Shown here: one piece after another, positions 1-6,188 of the stretch
Numbering within the stretch: the first letter of the stretch is position 1
How the letters are laid out: every line of letters begins with the position of its first letter
Source: Patescibacteria group bacterium
GTDB lineage: Bacteria > Patescibacteriota > Patescibacteriia > Patescibacteriales > GWC2-42-12
Assembly: GCA_018817545.1 (NCBI GenBank)
Contig: JAHITL010000075.1
Coordinates: 1 to 7,224 of the forward strand
DNA length: 7,224 nucleotides
Direction: 5' to 3'
Program-made: the position numbers and the translations under genes
Notes under the pieces: generated by a model
The model's input: the letters and a program-made list of their open reading frames with translations, nothing else
The model's database searches: none
What the model was told of the DNA's origin: nothing

Positions 1-44
1 AAGGAAACAGAACTTGGCGTGATTTATTTTTGGATATGCTGTAG
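1..44 (+). CDS. Possible 3' end of an upstream gene (partial)
   Basis: Read from base 3, the first bases give the open stretch GNRTWRDLFLDML followed by a TAG stop at 42-44. The composition (charged, aromatic and aliphatic residues typical of a C-terminal helix) and the start of palindromic repeats only 25 bp after the stop suggest a real gene end. Only 13 codons are visible, so no product can be named. The other two forward frames are also open or short here, so this could be chance. Confidence 0.25.
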   Translation, partial: GNRTWRDLFLDML

Positions 45-68
45 ATGGTGATTGTGCTGTTTACTCCT

Positions 69-129
69 GGATTCCCCCCGCAAGTTGCGGGGGGAATGAC
101 AAAAAGGAAAGGATTCTGCGAGAATGACA
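69..129 (+). repeat. Two tandem REP-like palindromic units
   Basis: Two units share the frame GGATTC-hairpin-GAATGACA. The first (69-101) contains a perfect inverted repeat with 13-bp arms, ATTCCCCCCGCAA at 71-83 and its complement at 85-97, a striking GC-rich island in AT-rich DNA. The second (111-129) keeps the flanks but has only a small ATTCT-GCG-AGAAT hairpin (113-125). The conserved edges with a variable core resemble bacterial REP/palindromic units that sit between genes. A third member lies on the minus strand at 6189-6212. The first hairpin has no following T-run, so it is unlikely to be an efficient intrinsic terminator by itself. Confidence 0.7.
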
Positions 130-171
130 TTTTTGTATTACTACACTATGACATTATCACATTACTACGAC
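124..171 (+). repeat. Imperfect 24-bp tandem duplication
   Basis: Units 124-147 and 148-171 both begin ATGACATT and both carry ATTACTAC at the same offset. They match at 17 of 24 positions when aligned by eye. The duplication follows directly on the second palindromic unit and shares its terminal GAATGACA bases. No function is evident. Confidence 0.5.
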
Positions 172-211
172 AGAAGGGGTCAGTGAGGAGTTACTGTTTG
201 TGGTGTTGCAC

Positions 212-245
212 ATTATGTTCATGGGCTTATTCATAGGCTTGAACA
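212..245 (+). repeat. Dispersed TGTTCATGG/CTTGAACA repeat, copy A
   Basis: This copy begins ATTATGTTCATGG and ends CTTGAACA, like copy B at 6240-6261, and the outer bases form a TGTTCA/TGAACA inverted repeat. Copy A is longer because its centre is a 12-bp tandem duplication: TTCATGGGCTTA (218-229) followed by TTCATAGGCTTG (230-241). Similarity to copy B extends weakly upstream, with GGTGT preceding ATTATG in both. It is an intergenic repeat of unknown function. Confidence 0.6.
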
Positions 246-254
246 TGTTGCGTA

Positions 255-282
255 ATCATAATTCTTTTGCTAAGATTATGAT
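255..282. repeat. Small inverted repeat in the gyrB upstream region
   Basis: ATCATAAT (255-262) and ATTATGAT (275-282) are perfect 8-bp inverted arms separated by 12 bp. The right arm contains a TATGAT hexamer, and TGCTAAGAT at 268-276 looks like an extended -10 with a weak TTGCGT 17 bp further upstream. The palindrome could be an operator over a distal gyrB promoter, but it could equally be chance in AT-rich sequence. Confidence 0.25.
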
Positions 283-285
283 AGT

Positions 286-316
286 AAAAATAGCCCTGAA
301 TAATAAGGGCGTTTTT
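286..316 (+). terminator. Terminator-like hairpin upstream of gyrB
   Basis: GCCCT (293-297) pairs with AGGGC (306-310) around an 8-nt loop. AAAAA (286-290) lies before the stem and TTTTT (312-316) after it, giving the A-tract/stem/T-tract form of an intrinsic terminator. It ends 27 bp before the gyrB start. It may stop transcription arriving from the left, or act as a leader attenuator if gyrB is also transcribed from a promoter near 248-282. The GC stem is only 5 bp, so its strength is uncertain. Confidence 0.5.
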
Positions 317-325
317 ATATTAAAC

Positions 326-331
326 TATAAT
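326..331 (+). promoter_or_regulatory. Candidate gyrB -10 box
   Basis: A consensus TATAAT lies 12 bp before the gyrB ATG. No recognisable -35 is present at the usual distance, because the position falls in the terminator-like hairpin. A start about 7 bp downstream of the box would give a 5' leader of only a few bases, which fits the absence of any Shine-Dalgarno sequence before gyrB. In such AT-rich DNA a chance match is quite possible. Confidence 0.35.
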
Positions 332-343
332 TACTAAAAAAAT

Positions 344-2419
344 ATGATTGATAAAAAATCTTCTGAAAAATCGCCTAGTTCAACTTACAACGCTGAATCT
401 ATTGTAATACTTGAAGGATTAGATCCTGTACGTAAAAGACCTGGAATGTATATTGGATCAACTTCAGCTACTGGTTTACATCATTTAATTTGGGAAGTTG
501 TTGATAATGGTATTGATGAAGCTATGGCTGGATTTGCAACAGAAATTAGCACAACTTTATTAAAAGATGGATTAGTTGAAGTAGCTGATAATGGGCGCGG
601 CATTCCTGTTGACATTCACAAAACAACAAAAGTCTCTGCGTTAGAAACAGTTTTAACAAAATTACATGCTGGCGGAAAGTTCGGAGAAGGTGGCGGATAC
701 AAAGTTTCTGGAGGTTTGCACGGTGTTGGTGTTTCAGTTGTTAATGCTTTAAGTGAATATCTAAAAGCAGAAATATACCGCGAAGGCAAAGTTTGGATGC
801 AAGAATACCAAAGAGGAAAACCGCAAGACAAAGCCAAACCAGTCGGTAATACAAAAAAAACAGGAACAACAATAACTTTTAAAGCTGATCCACAAATTTT
901 TGAAGAATTAGAATATAACTGGGGAAAAATTTTAGACCGATTACGACAACAAGCCTATTTAACAAAAGGCATTACTATTAAATTAGCTGACAAAAGAGCA
1001 GAGCATCGCACCAAAAATTATACTTTTTACTTTGAAGGAGGAATTAAGGCTTATATAAAATCTTTAAACCAAAACAGCGCTGTTAAAAATGAAACTATTT
1101 TTTATGTTGAAAAAGAAATTAATGACACAAAAGTTGAAGTCTCTTTGCAATATAACGATGGTTTTAACGAAACTACTTTAGCTTTTGCTAATAATATTAT
1201 AAATCCAGATGGCGGAACACATATGGTCGGCTTTCGTACGGCATTGACCAGAACATTAAATAACTATGCCCGAAATCAAAAACTACTCAAAGAAAAAGAA
1301 GAAAATTTAACAGGAGAAGATGTTCGTGAAGGTTTAACAGCAATCATTAGCGTTAAATTAACTAATCCTCAATTTGAAGGACAGACCAAAGGTAAATTAG
1401 GTAATGCTGAAATAAAAACTTATGTAGAACAAATTTTTGGCGATAGCTTTAATACTTTTTTAGAAGAACATCCAAAAGAAGCTGAGGCCATTATTAGCAA
1501 ATGTTGTTTATCTGCTCAAGCTAGAATCGCAGCTAGAACAGCTAGAGCTTCTATTTTAAGAAAAGGCGCACTGGAAGGCATGACTTTGCCTGGCAAATTA
1601 GCAGATTGTTCTAGTCGCAAACCTGAAGAAAGCGAGCTTTATATTGTTGAGGGAGATTCTGCTGGTGGTTCAGCTAAACAAGGTCGCAATCGTAGATTTC
1701 AAGCAATATTGCCTTTGCGTGGAAAAATTTTAAATGTTGAACGAGCAAGATTAGACAAAATGCTAGCTAATAATGAAATTAAAAATTTAGTAATCGCCTT
1801 AGGCACCAACATTGATGACCAATTTGATTTATCAAAATTACGATATCACCGTATTATTATTATGACCGATGCTGATGTTGATGGAGCTCATATCAGAACT
1901 CTACTTTTAACATTATTTTTCAGACATTTTGGTCCAATGGTTTTAAATGGAAACCTCTACGTTGCGCAACCACCTCTTTATCAATTAAAAAAAGGCGCAA
2001 CAATAAAATATGCCTATACTGACGAAGAAAAAGAAAATATCATCAAAGAAATGGGTGGAATAACTGAAGAAATTATTCAAACTACCGAAGAAGAATCAGA
2101 AACAACAGAAAACTCGTCATCCGAAGACTCAACAGACGAAGAAGCAACGGGAGAAATAAACGAAACTGAAACAAAACAAACAAAAACAAAAGCTCCTAGT
2201 CGTATTATGATTCAACGCTACAAAGGTTTAGGAGAAATGAATCCTACACAACTTTGGGAAACAACAATGAATCCTGCAACTCGTGTTATGAAACAAATTA
2301 ATGTTGAAGACGCTGTTGCTGCCAATGAAATTTTTGAAATATTAATGGGCGGAGATGTAGCTCCTCGCAAACATTTCATTCAAACTCACGCTAAAAAAGT
2401 AGAAAATTTGGATATATAA
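344..2419 (+). CDS. gyrB: DNA gyrase subunit B (ATPase subunit)
   Basis: ATPase and TOPRIM subunit of gyrase, which with GyrA (not in this window) introduces negative supercoils using ATP. The GHKL ATPase region shows IWEVVDN (E51, N55), DNGRGIP (D82) and GGLHGVGVSVVNALS (123-137); the transducer carries the QTK loop (347-349). TOPRIM residues are E436 in VEGDSAGGSA and the metal-binding DADVDG (D509, D511, D513), followed by the C-terminal YKGLGEMNPTQLWETTMNP (627-645). The ATPase-side glycine loop and PLRGKILNVE favour GyrB over ParE. It lacks the roughly 170-residue insert of E. coli GyrB. At 691 aa it is longer than the roughly 640-aa Gram-positive form, explained mainly by an acidic low-complexity insert at about 572-617. 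The start is bounded by an in-frame TAA at 335-337. No Shine-Dalgarno is visible, and the gene converges on thrS. Confidence 0.97.
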   Translation: MIDKKSSEKSPSSTYNAESIVILEGLDPVRKRPGMYIGSTSATGLHHLIWEVVDNGIDEAMAGFATEISTTLLKDGLVEVADNGRGIPVDIHKTTKVSALETVLTKLHAGGKFGEGGGYKVSGGLHGVGVSVVNALSEYLKAEIYREGKVWMQEYQRGKPQDKAKPVGNTKKTGTTITFKADPQIFEELEYNWGKILDRLRQQAYLTKGITIKLADKRAEHRTKNYTFYFEGGIKAYIKSLNQNSAVKNETIFYVEKEINDTKVEVSLQYNDGFNETTLAFANNIINPDGGTHMVGFRTALTRTLNNYARNQKLLKEKEENLTGEDVREGLTAIISVKLTNPQFEGQTKGKLGNAEIKTYVEQIFGDSFNTFLEEHPKEAEAIISKCCLSAQARIAARTARASILRKGALEGMTLPGKLADCSSRKPEESELYIVEGDSAGGSAKQGRNRRFQAILPLRGKILNVERARLDKMLANNEIKNLVIALGTNIDDQFDLSKLRYHRIIIMTDADVDGAHIRTLLLTLFFRHFGPMVLNGNLYVAQPPLYQLKKGATIKYAYTDEEKENIIKEMGGITEEIIQTTEEESETTENSSSEDSTDEEATGEINETETKQTKTKAPSRIMIQRYKGLGEMNPTQLWETTMNPATRVMKQINVEDAVAANEIFEILMGGDVAPRKHFIQTHAKKVENLDI

Positions 2420-2465
2420 ATAATTTAAAAAATTATAAGAGTTAATATTGTAATAAAATAAAAAC

Positions 2466-2499
2466 ACACCAATTTAATATTTGTTCATTAAATTGGTGT
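2466..2499. terminator. Bidirectional terminator between gyrB and thrS
   Basis: A perfect 13-bp stem, ACACCAATTTAAT (2466-2478) with its complement at 2487-2499, closes an 8-nt loop between two convergent genes. On the minus strand the stem runs straight into GTTTTTATTTTA, a strong T-tract that would end thrS transcripts. On the plus strand the T-run (around 2509-2513) begins about 9 bases after the stem, so termination of gyrB is probably weaker. It lies 46 bp after the gyrB stop and about 150 bp after the thrS stop. Confidence 0.85.
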
Positions 2500-2522
2500 C
2501 AAAGCTAATTTTTAAAAATGCC

Positions 2523-2646
2523 TAAATTATAAATTATAATTTCTAACAAAATTTCTAAACCAAAATGCTAAATTATCTAAAAATTAGATAAAAAAATTAG
2601 ACATTTAAAATTAAAAATTTTATTAGACATTATAATTTATAATTTA
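2523..2646. repeat. AT-rich long inverted repeat built of 7-bp units
   Basis: An 18-bp arm at 2523-2540 is complementary to 2629-2646 across 88 bp. Each arm is itself a tandem of the 7-mer AAATTAT or its complement ATAATTT, which explains much of the complementarity. Inside is a perfect hairpin TTATCTAA-AAA-TTAGATAA (2573-2591). The segment lies between the terminator and the thrS stop codon, so it would form the 3' untranslated end of the thrS message. No open reading frame is evident in it. Confidence 0.55.
2596..2630. repeat. 9-bp direct repeats flanking a small palindrome
   Basis: ATTAGACAT occurs at 2596-2604 and again at 2622-2630. The 17 bases between them contain most of the inverted repeat TAAAATT-AAA-AATTTTA (2606-2622). 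Direct repeats around a palindrome could be the scar of a tiny insertion or of replication slippage; the element is too short and too AT-rich to decide. Confidence 0.35.
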
Positions 2647-2651
2647 TAATT

Positions 2652-4394
2652 TTATTGCTTCTCTTTTATTTTATCTCTTACTTCTCTTATAAATTCCTCT
2701 TTACCAACTTCTCTAGTAGCTTTCTCTCCCCTGTCACGCACAGACAATTTATCAGATCCAATTTCTCTGTCTCCAATTACCAACATATAAGGAGTTTTTT
2801 CAGCAACCGCTTTTCTTATTTTATTTCCAACTGTCTCATCTAATTCATCAACTTCTACTCTGATGTCATTTTGTTTAAATTCAATAGCTAGTTTTTTACA
2901 AAATTCAATATGCGTTGCGCCAACAGAAATTATTTTAACTTGTACAGGCGACAACCAAATAGGAAAAGCCCCTGCATAATGTTCGATTAAAATTCCAGTA
3001 AATCTTTCAATACTTCCAAAAATAGCGGCATGAATCATAACAGGCGTTTTCTTTTTTCCGTCGTTATCTATATATTCTATTTTAAATCTTTGTGGCAATT
3101 GAAAATCAAGTTGAATTGTTGCTAATTGCCAAGATCGCCCAAGAGAATCTTTAATATTAATATCAATTTTTGGTCCATAAAATGCCCCATCTTTTTCTTT
3201 AATCTCATATTTAATATTTTCATTTTTTAACGCATTTTCTAAATCTTTTTCTGCTTCATCCCAATCTTTAATTTCCCCCATTGAATCTTCTGGTCGAGTA
3301 GAAAGATAAAATTTTGGTTCAATTTTAAAATAATAAAAATATTCTTTAGCCATTTTTAAAAGTGTAGCAATTTCCTTTTCTATTTGATTTTTAATAAGAA
3401 AAATATGAGAATCATCCTGAGTAATATGACGAACTCTAAAAAGTCCATTTAGCTCTCCTGATTTTTCATTACGCATTACTCTGCCAATTTCTGTATAACG
3501 AACAGGCAATTCTTTATAAGATCTTTGTTTTTCTTGATAAATTTTTATATTAAATGGACAATCCATTGGTTTAATTACATATGTTTCATTTTCTGTTTCA
3601 AAATGGAACATACTATCTTGATAATGATCCCAATGCCCAGAAACTTCCCAAAGAATTTGTTTAGCCAAAATTGGAGTTTGAATTTCTTCATAATTATATT
3701 TTTTTCGTAATTTTTTTCCAAGCGCTTCTAACTCATTCCAAATAATCATTCCTTTTGGGTGCCAAAAACACGCCCCAGGAGCTTCAGAATGAAAAGAAAA
3801 TAAATCTAATTCTTTACCTATTTTTTTATGATCTCGTTTTTCAGCCTCCTCTATCATCTTCAAATAATTATCAAGTTCTGTTTTATTATTAAACGCCAAT
3901 CCATAAATTCTAGTCAACATTTTATTTTTTTCATCGCCACGCCAATAAGCGCCAGCTAATTTTTCCAATTTAAAACTATTTAATTGTACTTGCCCACTAG
4001 ATTTAATATGAGGACCACGGCACAAATCTTCAAGCTCTCCTAATTTATAATAACTTACTGTTATTTCACCCTGCTTTTTAAATTCACCTATTAATTCTTG
4101 CTTATAAATTTGTCCATTTTTTTCCTCTTGCGCCAAAGCTTCATTAATTGTCATCTCTAATTTTTCAAACAACAAATTAGCTTTAATAATTTTTTTCATC
4201 TCATCTTCTATTTTTAATAAATCACTTTCACTAATTTTCATTTCGCCATAATCTATATCATAATAAAAACCATTATCAACGGCTGGCCCAATAGCAAATT
4301 TTGCCTTAGGATATAATTTTAAAATCGCTTTTGCCATTATATGCGACAAGGAATGACGAATTATTTCTAACTTACTACTTTTTTCTTCTGACAT
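2652..4394 (-). CDS. thrS: Threonyl-tRNA synthetase, TGS-less form
   Basis: Class II synthetase that charges tRNA-Thr in the cytoplasm. The editing domain begins almost at once: HSLSH (H14, H18) and CRGPH (C125, H129) are the motifs that clear mischarged serine. The catalytic core has the Zn ligands C279, H330 (TQDDSHIF) and H455 (PVMIHAAIFG), motif-2 R308 in RNEKSGELNG, and motif 3 GSIERFTGIL. The anticodon-binding domain spans about 483-575 (VGNKIRKAV, YMLVIGDRE). At 580 aa it lacks the roughly 60-residue N-terminal TGS domain of the 642-aa E. coli enzyme. An in-frame TAG at 4404-4406, four codons before the ATG, rules out a simple upstream extension. After the zinc cysteine it reads CPFN, where E. 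coli has CPGH. No T-box leader or Shine-Dalgarno is visible. Confidence 0.97.
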   Translation of the reverse strand: MSEEKSSKLEIIRHSLSHIMAKAILKLYPKAKFAIGPAVDNGFYYDIDYGEMKISESDLLKIEDEMKKIIKANLLFEKLEMTINEALAQEEKNGQIYKQELIGEFKKQGEITVSYYKLGELEDLCRGPHIKSSGQVQLNSFKLEKLAGAYWRGDEKNKMLTRIYGLAFNNKTELDNYLKMIEEAEKRDHKKIGKELDLFSFHSEAPGACFWHPKGMIIWNELEALGKKLRKKYNYEEIQTPILAKQILWEVSGHWDHYQDSMFHFETENETYVIKPMDCPFNIKIYQEKQRSYKELPVRYTEIGRVMRNEKSGELNGLFRVRHITQDDSHIFLIKNQIEKEIATLLKMAKEYFYYFKIEPKFYLSTRPEDSMGEIKDWDEAEKDLENALKNENIKYEIKEKDGAFYGPKIDINIKDSLGRSWQLATIQLDFQLPQRFKIEYIDNDGKKKTPVMIHAAIFGSIERFTGILIEHYAGAFPIWLSPVQVKIISVGATHIEFCKKLAIEFKQNDIRVEVDELDETVGNKIRKAVAEKTPYMLVIGDREIGSDKLSVRDRGEKATREVGKEEFIREVRDKIKEKQ

Positions 4395-4410
4395 AAAGTT
4401 TATCTAATTT

Positions 4411-4441
4411 ATTTTGTTATAATATCAGATTATAACAAAAT
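4411..4441 (-). promoter_or_regulatory. Perfect palindrome at the thrS promoter (candidate operator)
   Basis: ATTTTGTTATAAT (4411-4423) and its exact complement at 4429-4441 are separated by 5 bp. On the minus strand the upstream arm supplies a consensus TATAAT (4429-4434), 34 bp before the thrS ATG. The best -35 candidate is TTGCAA (4450-4455) at a short 15-bp spacing. A start near 4422 would put the palindrome astride -10 and +1, the usual place for a repressor site. It could instead act as an RNA hairpin in read-through transcripts, where it competes with the adjoining terminator stem. No cognate regulator is identifiable. Confidence 0.5.
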
Positions 4442-4473
4442 CAGACTATTTGCAATGCAACTAGTCTGATTTT
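4437..4473. terminator. Symmetrical terminator after the membrane-protein gene
   Basis: A 12-bp perfect stem, AAAATCAGACTA (4437-4448) against 4462-4473, encloses a 13-nt centre that is itself nearly palindromic (TTGCA-A-TGCAA). The whole 37 bp is therefore symmetrical apart from one mismatched pair. On the minus strand it starts 32 bp after the upstream gene's stop codon and ends in TTTTGTTAT. On the plus strand it ends in TTTTT. It should separate the membrane-protein transcript from thrS. Confidence 0.8.
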
Positions 4474-4505
4474 TAAAAAATGCTAAATGCGCAACTCAAT
4501 AAACT

Positions 4506-6035
4506 CTACTCTTTTACTTCTACTTTTATCCTATCAACTAAATTAGGTACTTTTTTAATAAATGATGGAGAAAATTTTATTTCATAACCTGCTATTTCTG
4601 GAATACTGCCTAAATATTGAGTTAATTGTTCGTTAGTTAACCCCAATAATTTTTTTCTATCAATAATCTCTGCATTTTTCTTTAAAACCATTTTACCTGT
4701 AAAAGAAATATTAGTAATTGCTGTGCCTTGTTTTAAATCAAAACTACTTAAATTATAAACAATATCTTTTTTACTAAAATTTGCCAATTCCTTATCATTA
4801 GGTAAATCAGACGCTAACTTTTGTTTTGCTAACTGAAAAACTTTTTCATCAGCAAAAGCTACTACAGTTACCATGGCTTTTATATTTAAAGTAAACTCTT
4901 TTTTTTCATCTCCAACTTTACCATCTAATTGTTGAGTAATAGAATTATTATCTATCTCATAAATTACCCGATCATAATCTTTAAAATCATTATGAACCTG
5001 TTCTTTTGTTTTAGCTATTAAAACTGTTTTTAAATCATTAACAGCTTGATCAATATCGCTTTGCTGAATAGTTATTTTTACTTTTTCTTTATACTCCATA
5101 GCCACAGCGCTTTCACCATAAATCTTATCTTGCATTCCTGCCCACAATCCTGGAATAGTAAATTTAGTAGGACCAATAGCCATTTCTCTACTAGGCTCAT
5201 CTGCATAAACTTCAGCTTCCACTTGCCCTCCAGCAGGAGCAACAACTGTATTTTTTATTCTAAATAATTTATTATCAGAGCTAAGTAATCTAGTAGTAGC
5301 CATCAGTGGCTGGTCTTTATTATAATCATTAACAATCGTTACTTTTCCGACAACTTCTTGTCCTAAAACTTCTTTATTACTTGCCTGATATGTTTTAGAC
5401 TCTTTTACTTCAACCTGGTTTACCATTCCTAAAATTACACTACTATTTAAAACAGGATTTTTTTGTTGATCATAAACATCCAATGTTAAACTATTACTAA
5501 CATCTTCTTGATTAGGAATTAAAACAATTGACACATTAACAAATGAAAAATAAAAAATTGTTGCAACTAATAATACTGTTAAAAATATAAAACTGGCAGC
5601 AATTTTTTTATAAATATTAATTGGCTTAATTTTTTTATTATCATTAATTTTAGTAGCATGCGATAATTTACCATGAGATGCAATGGGATGAGAAATTATT
5701 TTATCATCAAAAATATCCTCTAGCTCATCTTTTACTTTATCAAAAATAGCGCTCCCTTGTTTTACAACAGCATTGGGTTTTATTTTTTCAACAACTTCAA
5801 CATCTTCAATAAAATCTTCCTCTAAAAACTGTTTCTCTTCTGGTGAAACTATTTTATTAAAATTTTTAACATGAATTACTTTACTCTTACTTTTTAACTT
5901 TTTGCTTTTTACTTTTGCCTTTTCACTTTTAACTTCCAATTTTTGACTTTTGACTTTTGACTTTTTAGACTTTCCTAATTTTTTAACTACAATTTTTTTA
6001 ACTGTAGCTTTAGATAACTGGCTAGCCTCCTCCAT
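4506..6035 (-). CDS. Single-pass membrane protein of a conserved CPR family, baseplate-J-like
   Basis: Function unknown. Residues 1-140 form a charged, probably cytoplasmic tail: a lysine/serine/valine-rich low-complexity run (about 22-54), then an acidic patch (66-111). One hydrophobic helix follows (about 146-168, IAASFIFLTVLLVATIFYF), with the remaining 340 residues presumably outside the membrane. That part contains GKVTIVND (230-237), ATTRLLSSDNKLFR and IGPTKFTIPG (287-296). It ends in LTQYLGSIPEIAGYEIKFSP and VPNLVDRIKVEV. I recognise this combination from CPR proteins sometimes labelled baseplate J/gp47-like, a weak label that does not establish a secretion or phage-tail role. There is no cleavable signal peptide. 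The gene has its own strong upstream promoter and downstream terminator. It starts ATGGAGGAGG, so the only Shine-Dalgarno-like run lies inside the gene. Confidence 0.8.
   Translation of the reverse strand: MEEASQLSKATVKKIVVKKLGKSKKSKVKSQKLEVKSEKAKVKSKKLKSKSKVIHVKNFNKIVSPEEKQFLEEDFIEDVEVVEKIKPNAVVKQGSAIFDKVKDELEDIFDDKIISHPIASHGKLSHATKINDNKKIKPINIYKKIAASFIFLTVLLVATIFYFSFVNVSIVLIPNQEDVSNSLTLDVYDQQKNPVLNSSVILGMVNQVEVKESKTYQASNKEVLGQEVVGKVTIVNDYNKDQPLMATTRLLSSDNKLFRIKNTVVAPAGGQVEAEVYADEPSREMAIGPTKFTIPGLWAGMQDKIYGESAVAMEYKEKVKITIQQSDIDQAVNDLKTVLIAKTKEQVHNDFKDYDRVIYEIDNNSITQQLDGKVGDEKKEFTLNIKAMVTVVAFADEKVFQLAKQKLASDLPNDKELANFSKKDIVYNLSSFDLKQGTAITNISFTGKMVLKKNAEIIDRKKLLGLTNEQLTQYLGSIPEIAGYEIKFSPSFIKKVPNLVDRIKVEVKE
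5941..5961 (-). repeat. Heptamer tandem repeat encoding the lysine-rich tail
   Basis: Three perfect TTTTGAC units (plus strand) lie in tandem and are followed by the degraded copy TTTTTAGACTTT. Similar imperfect units (ACTTTT-rich) continue leftwards to about 5880. Because 7 is not a multiple of 3, successive units are read in different frames and give a K-S-K-V-K-S-Q type pattern. Indels of whole units would shift the frame unless three are gained or lost together. Confidence 0.7.
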
Positions 6036-6188
6036 ATTTTTAAAATTAAAAATTAATTTTCTTAATAATTTTATTTTACCAATTTTTATTTTTTCTGTCC
6101 AACTACGGGTCTACTACCGGATATTCTTTCAAATAATTTCGCTTTCAAAAATATTTTATTAATGAATGGCAGAATCAAAAAAACAGTA
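6036..6188 (-). other. Probable 5' leader of the membrane-protein gene
   Basis: With the promoter at 6212-6240, transcription should begin near 6205, leaving a leader of about 170 nt before the ATG at 6035. The leader contains a seven-T run at 6177-6183 and ends in a very AT-rich stretch. I see no recognisable riboswitch, no Shine-Dalgarno sequence and no credible small gene. The length is unusual for a compact genome. Confidence 0.35.

Noticed and set aside
69..171. Start of a CRISPR array
   Set aside because: The two palindromic units differ in length and core, there is no regular spacer pattern, and the 24-bp units are directly abutting. No cas gene is visible.
45..236. A 63-codon open frame rich in Cys and Trp left of gyrB
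   Set aside because: It runs through the palindromic units, the tandem duplication and the dispersed repeat, and its composition is not protein-like. Its LCSW ending comes from the repeat itself.
4411..4441. PerR or Fur-type box at the thrS palindrome
   Set aside because: The TTATAAT half-sites match the PerR consensus, but the spacing is 5 bp instead of 1, and no peroxide or metal gene is nearby. In AT-rich DNA this is not enough.
4395..4505. T-box riboswitch for thrS
   Set aside because: The space is only about 110 bp and includes the previous gene's terminator. There is no recognisable T-box core and no room for a specifier stem.
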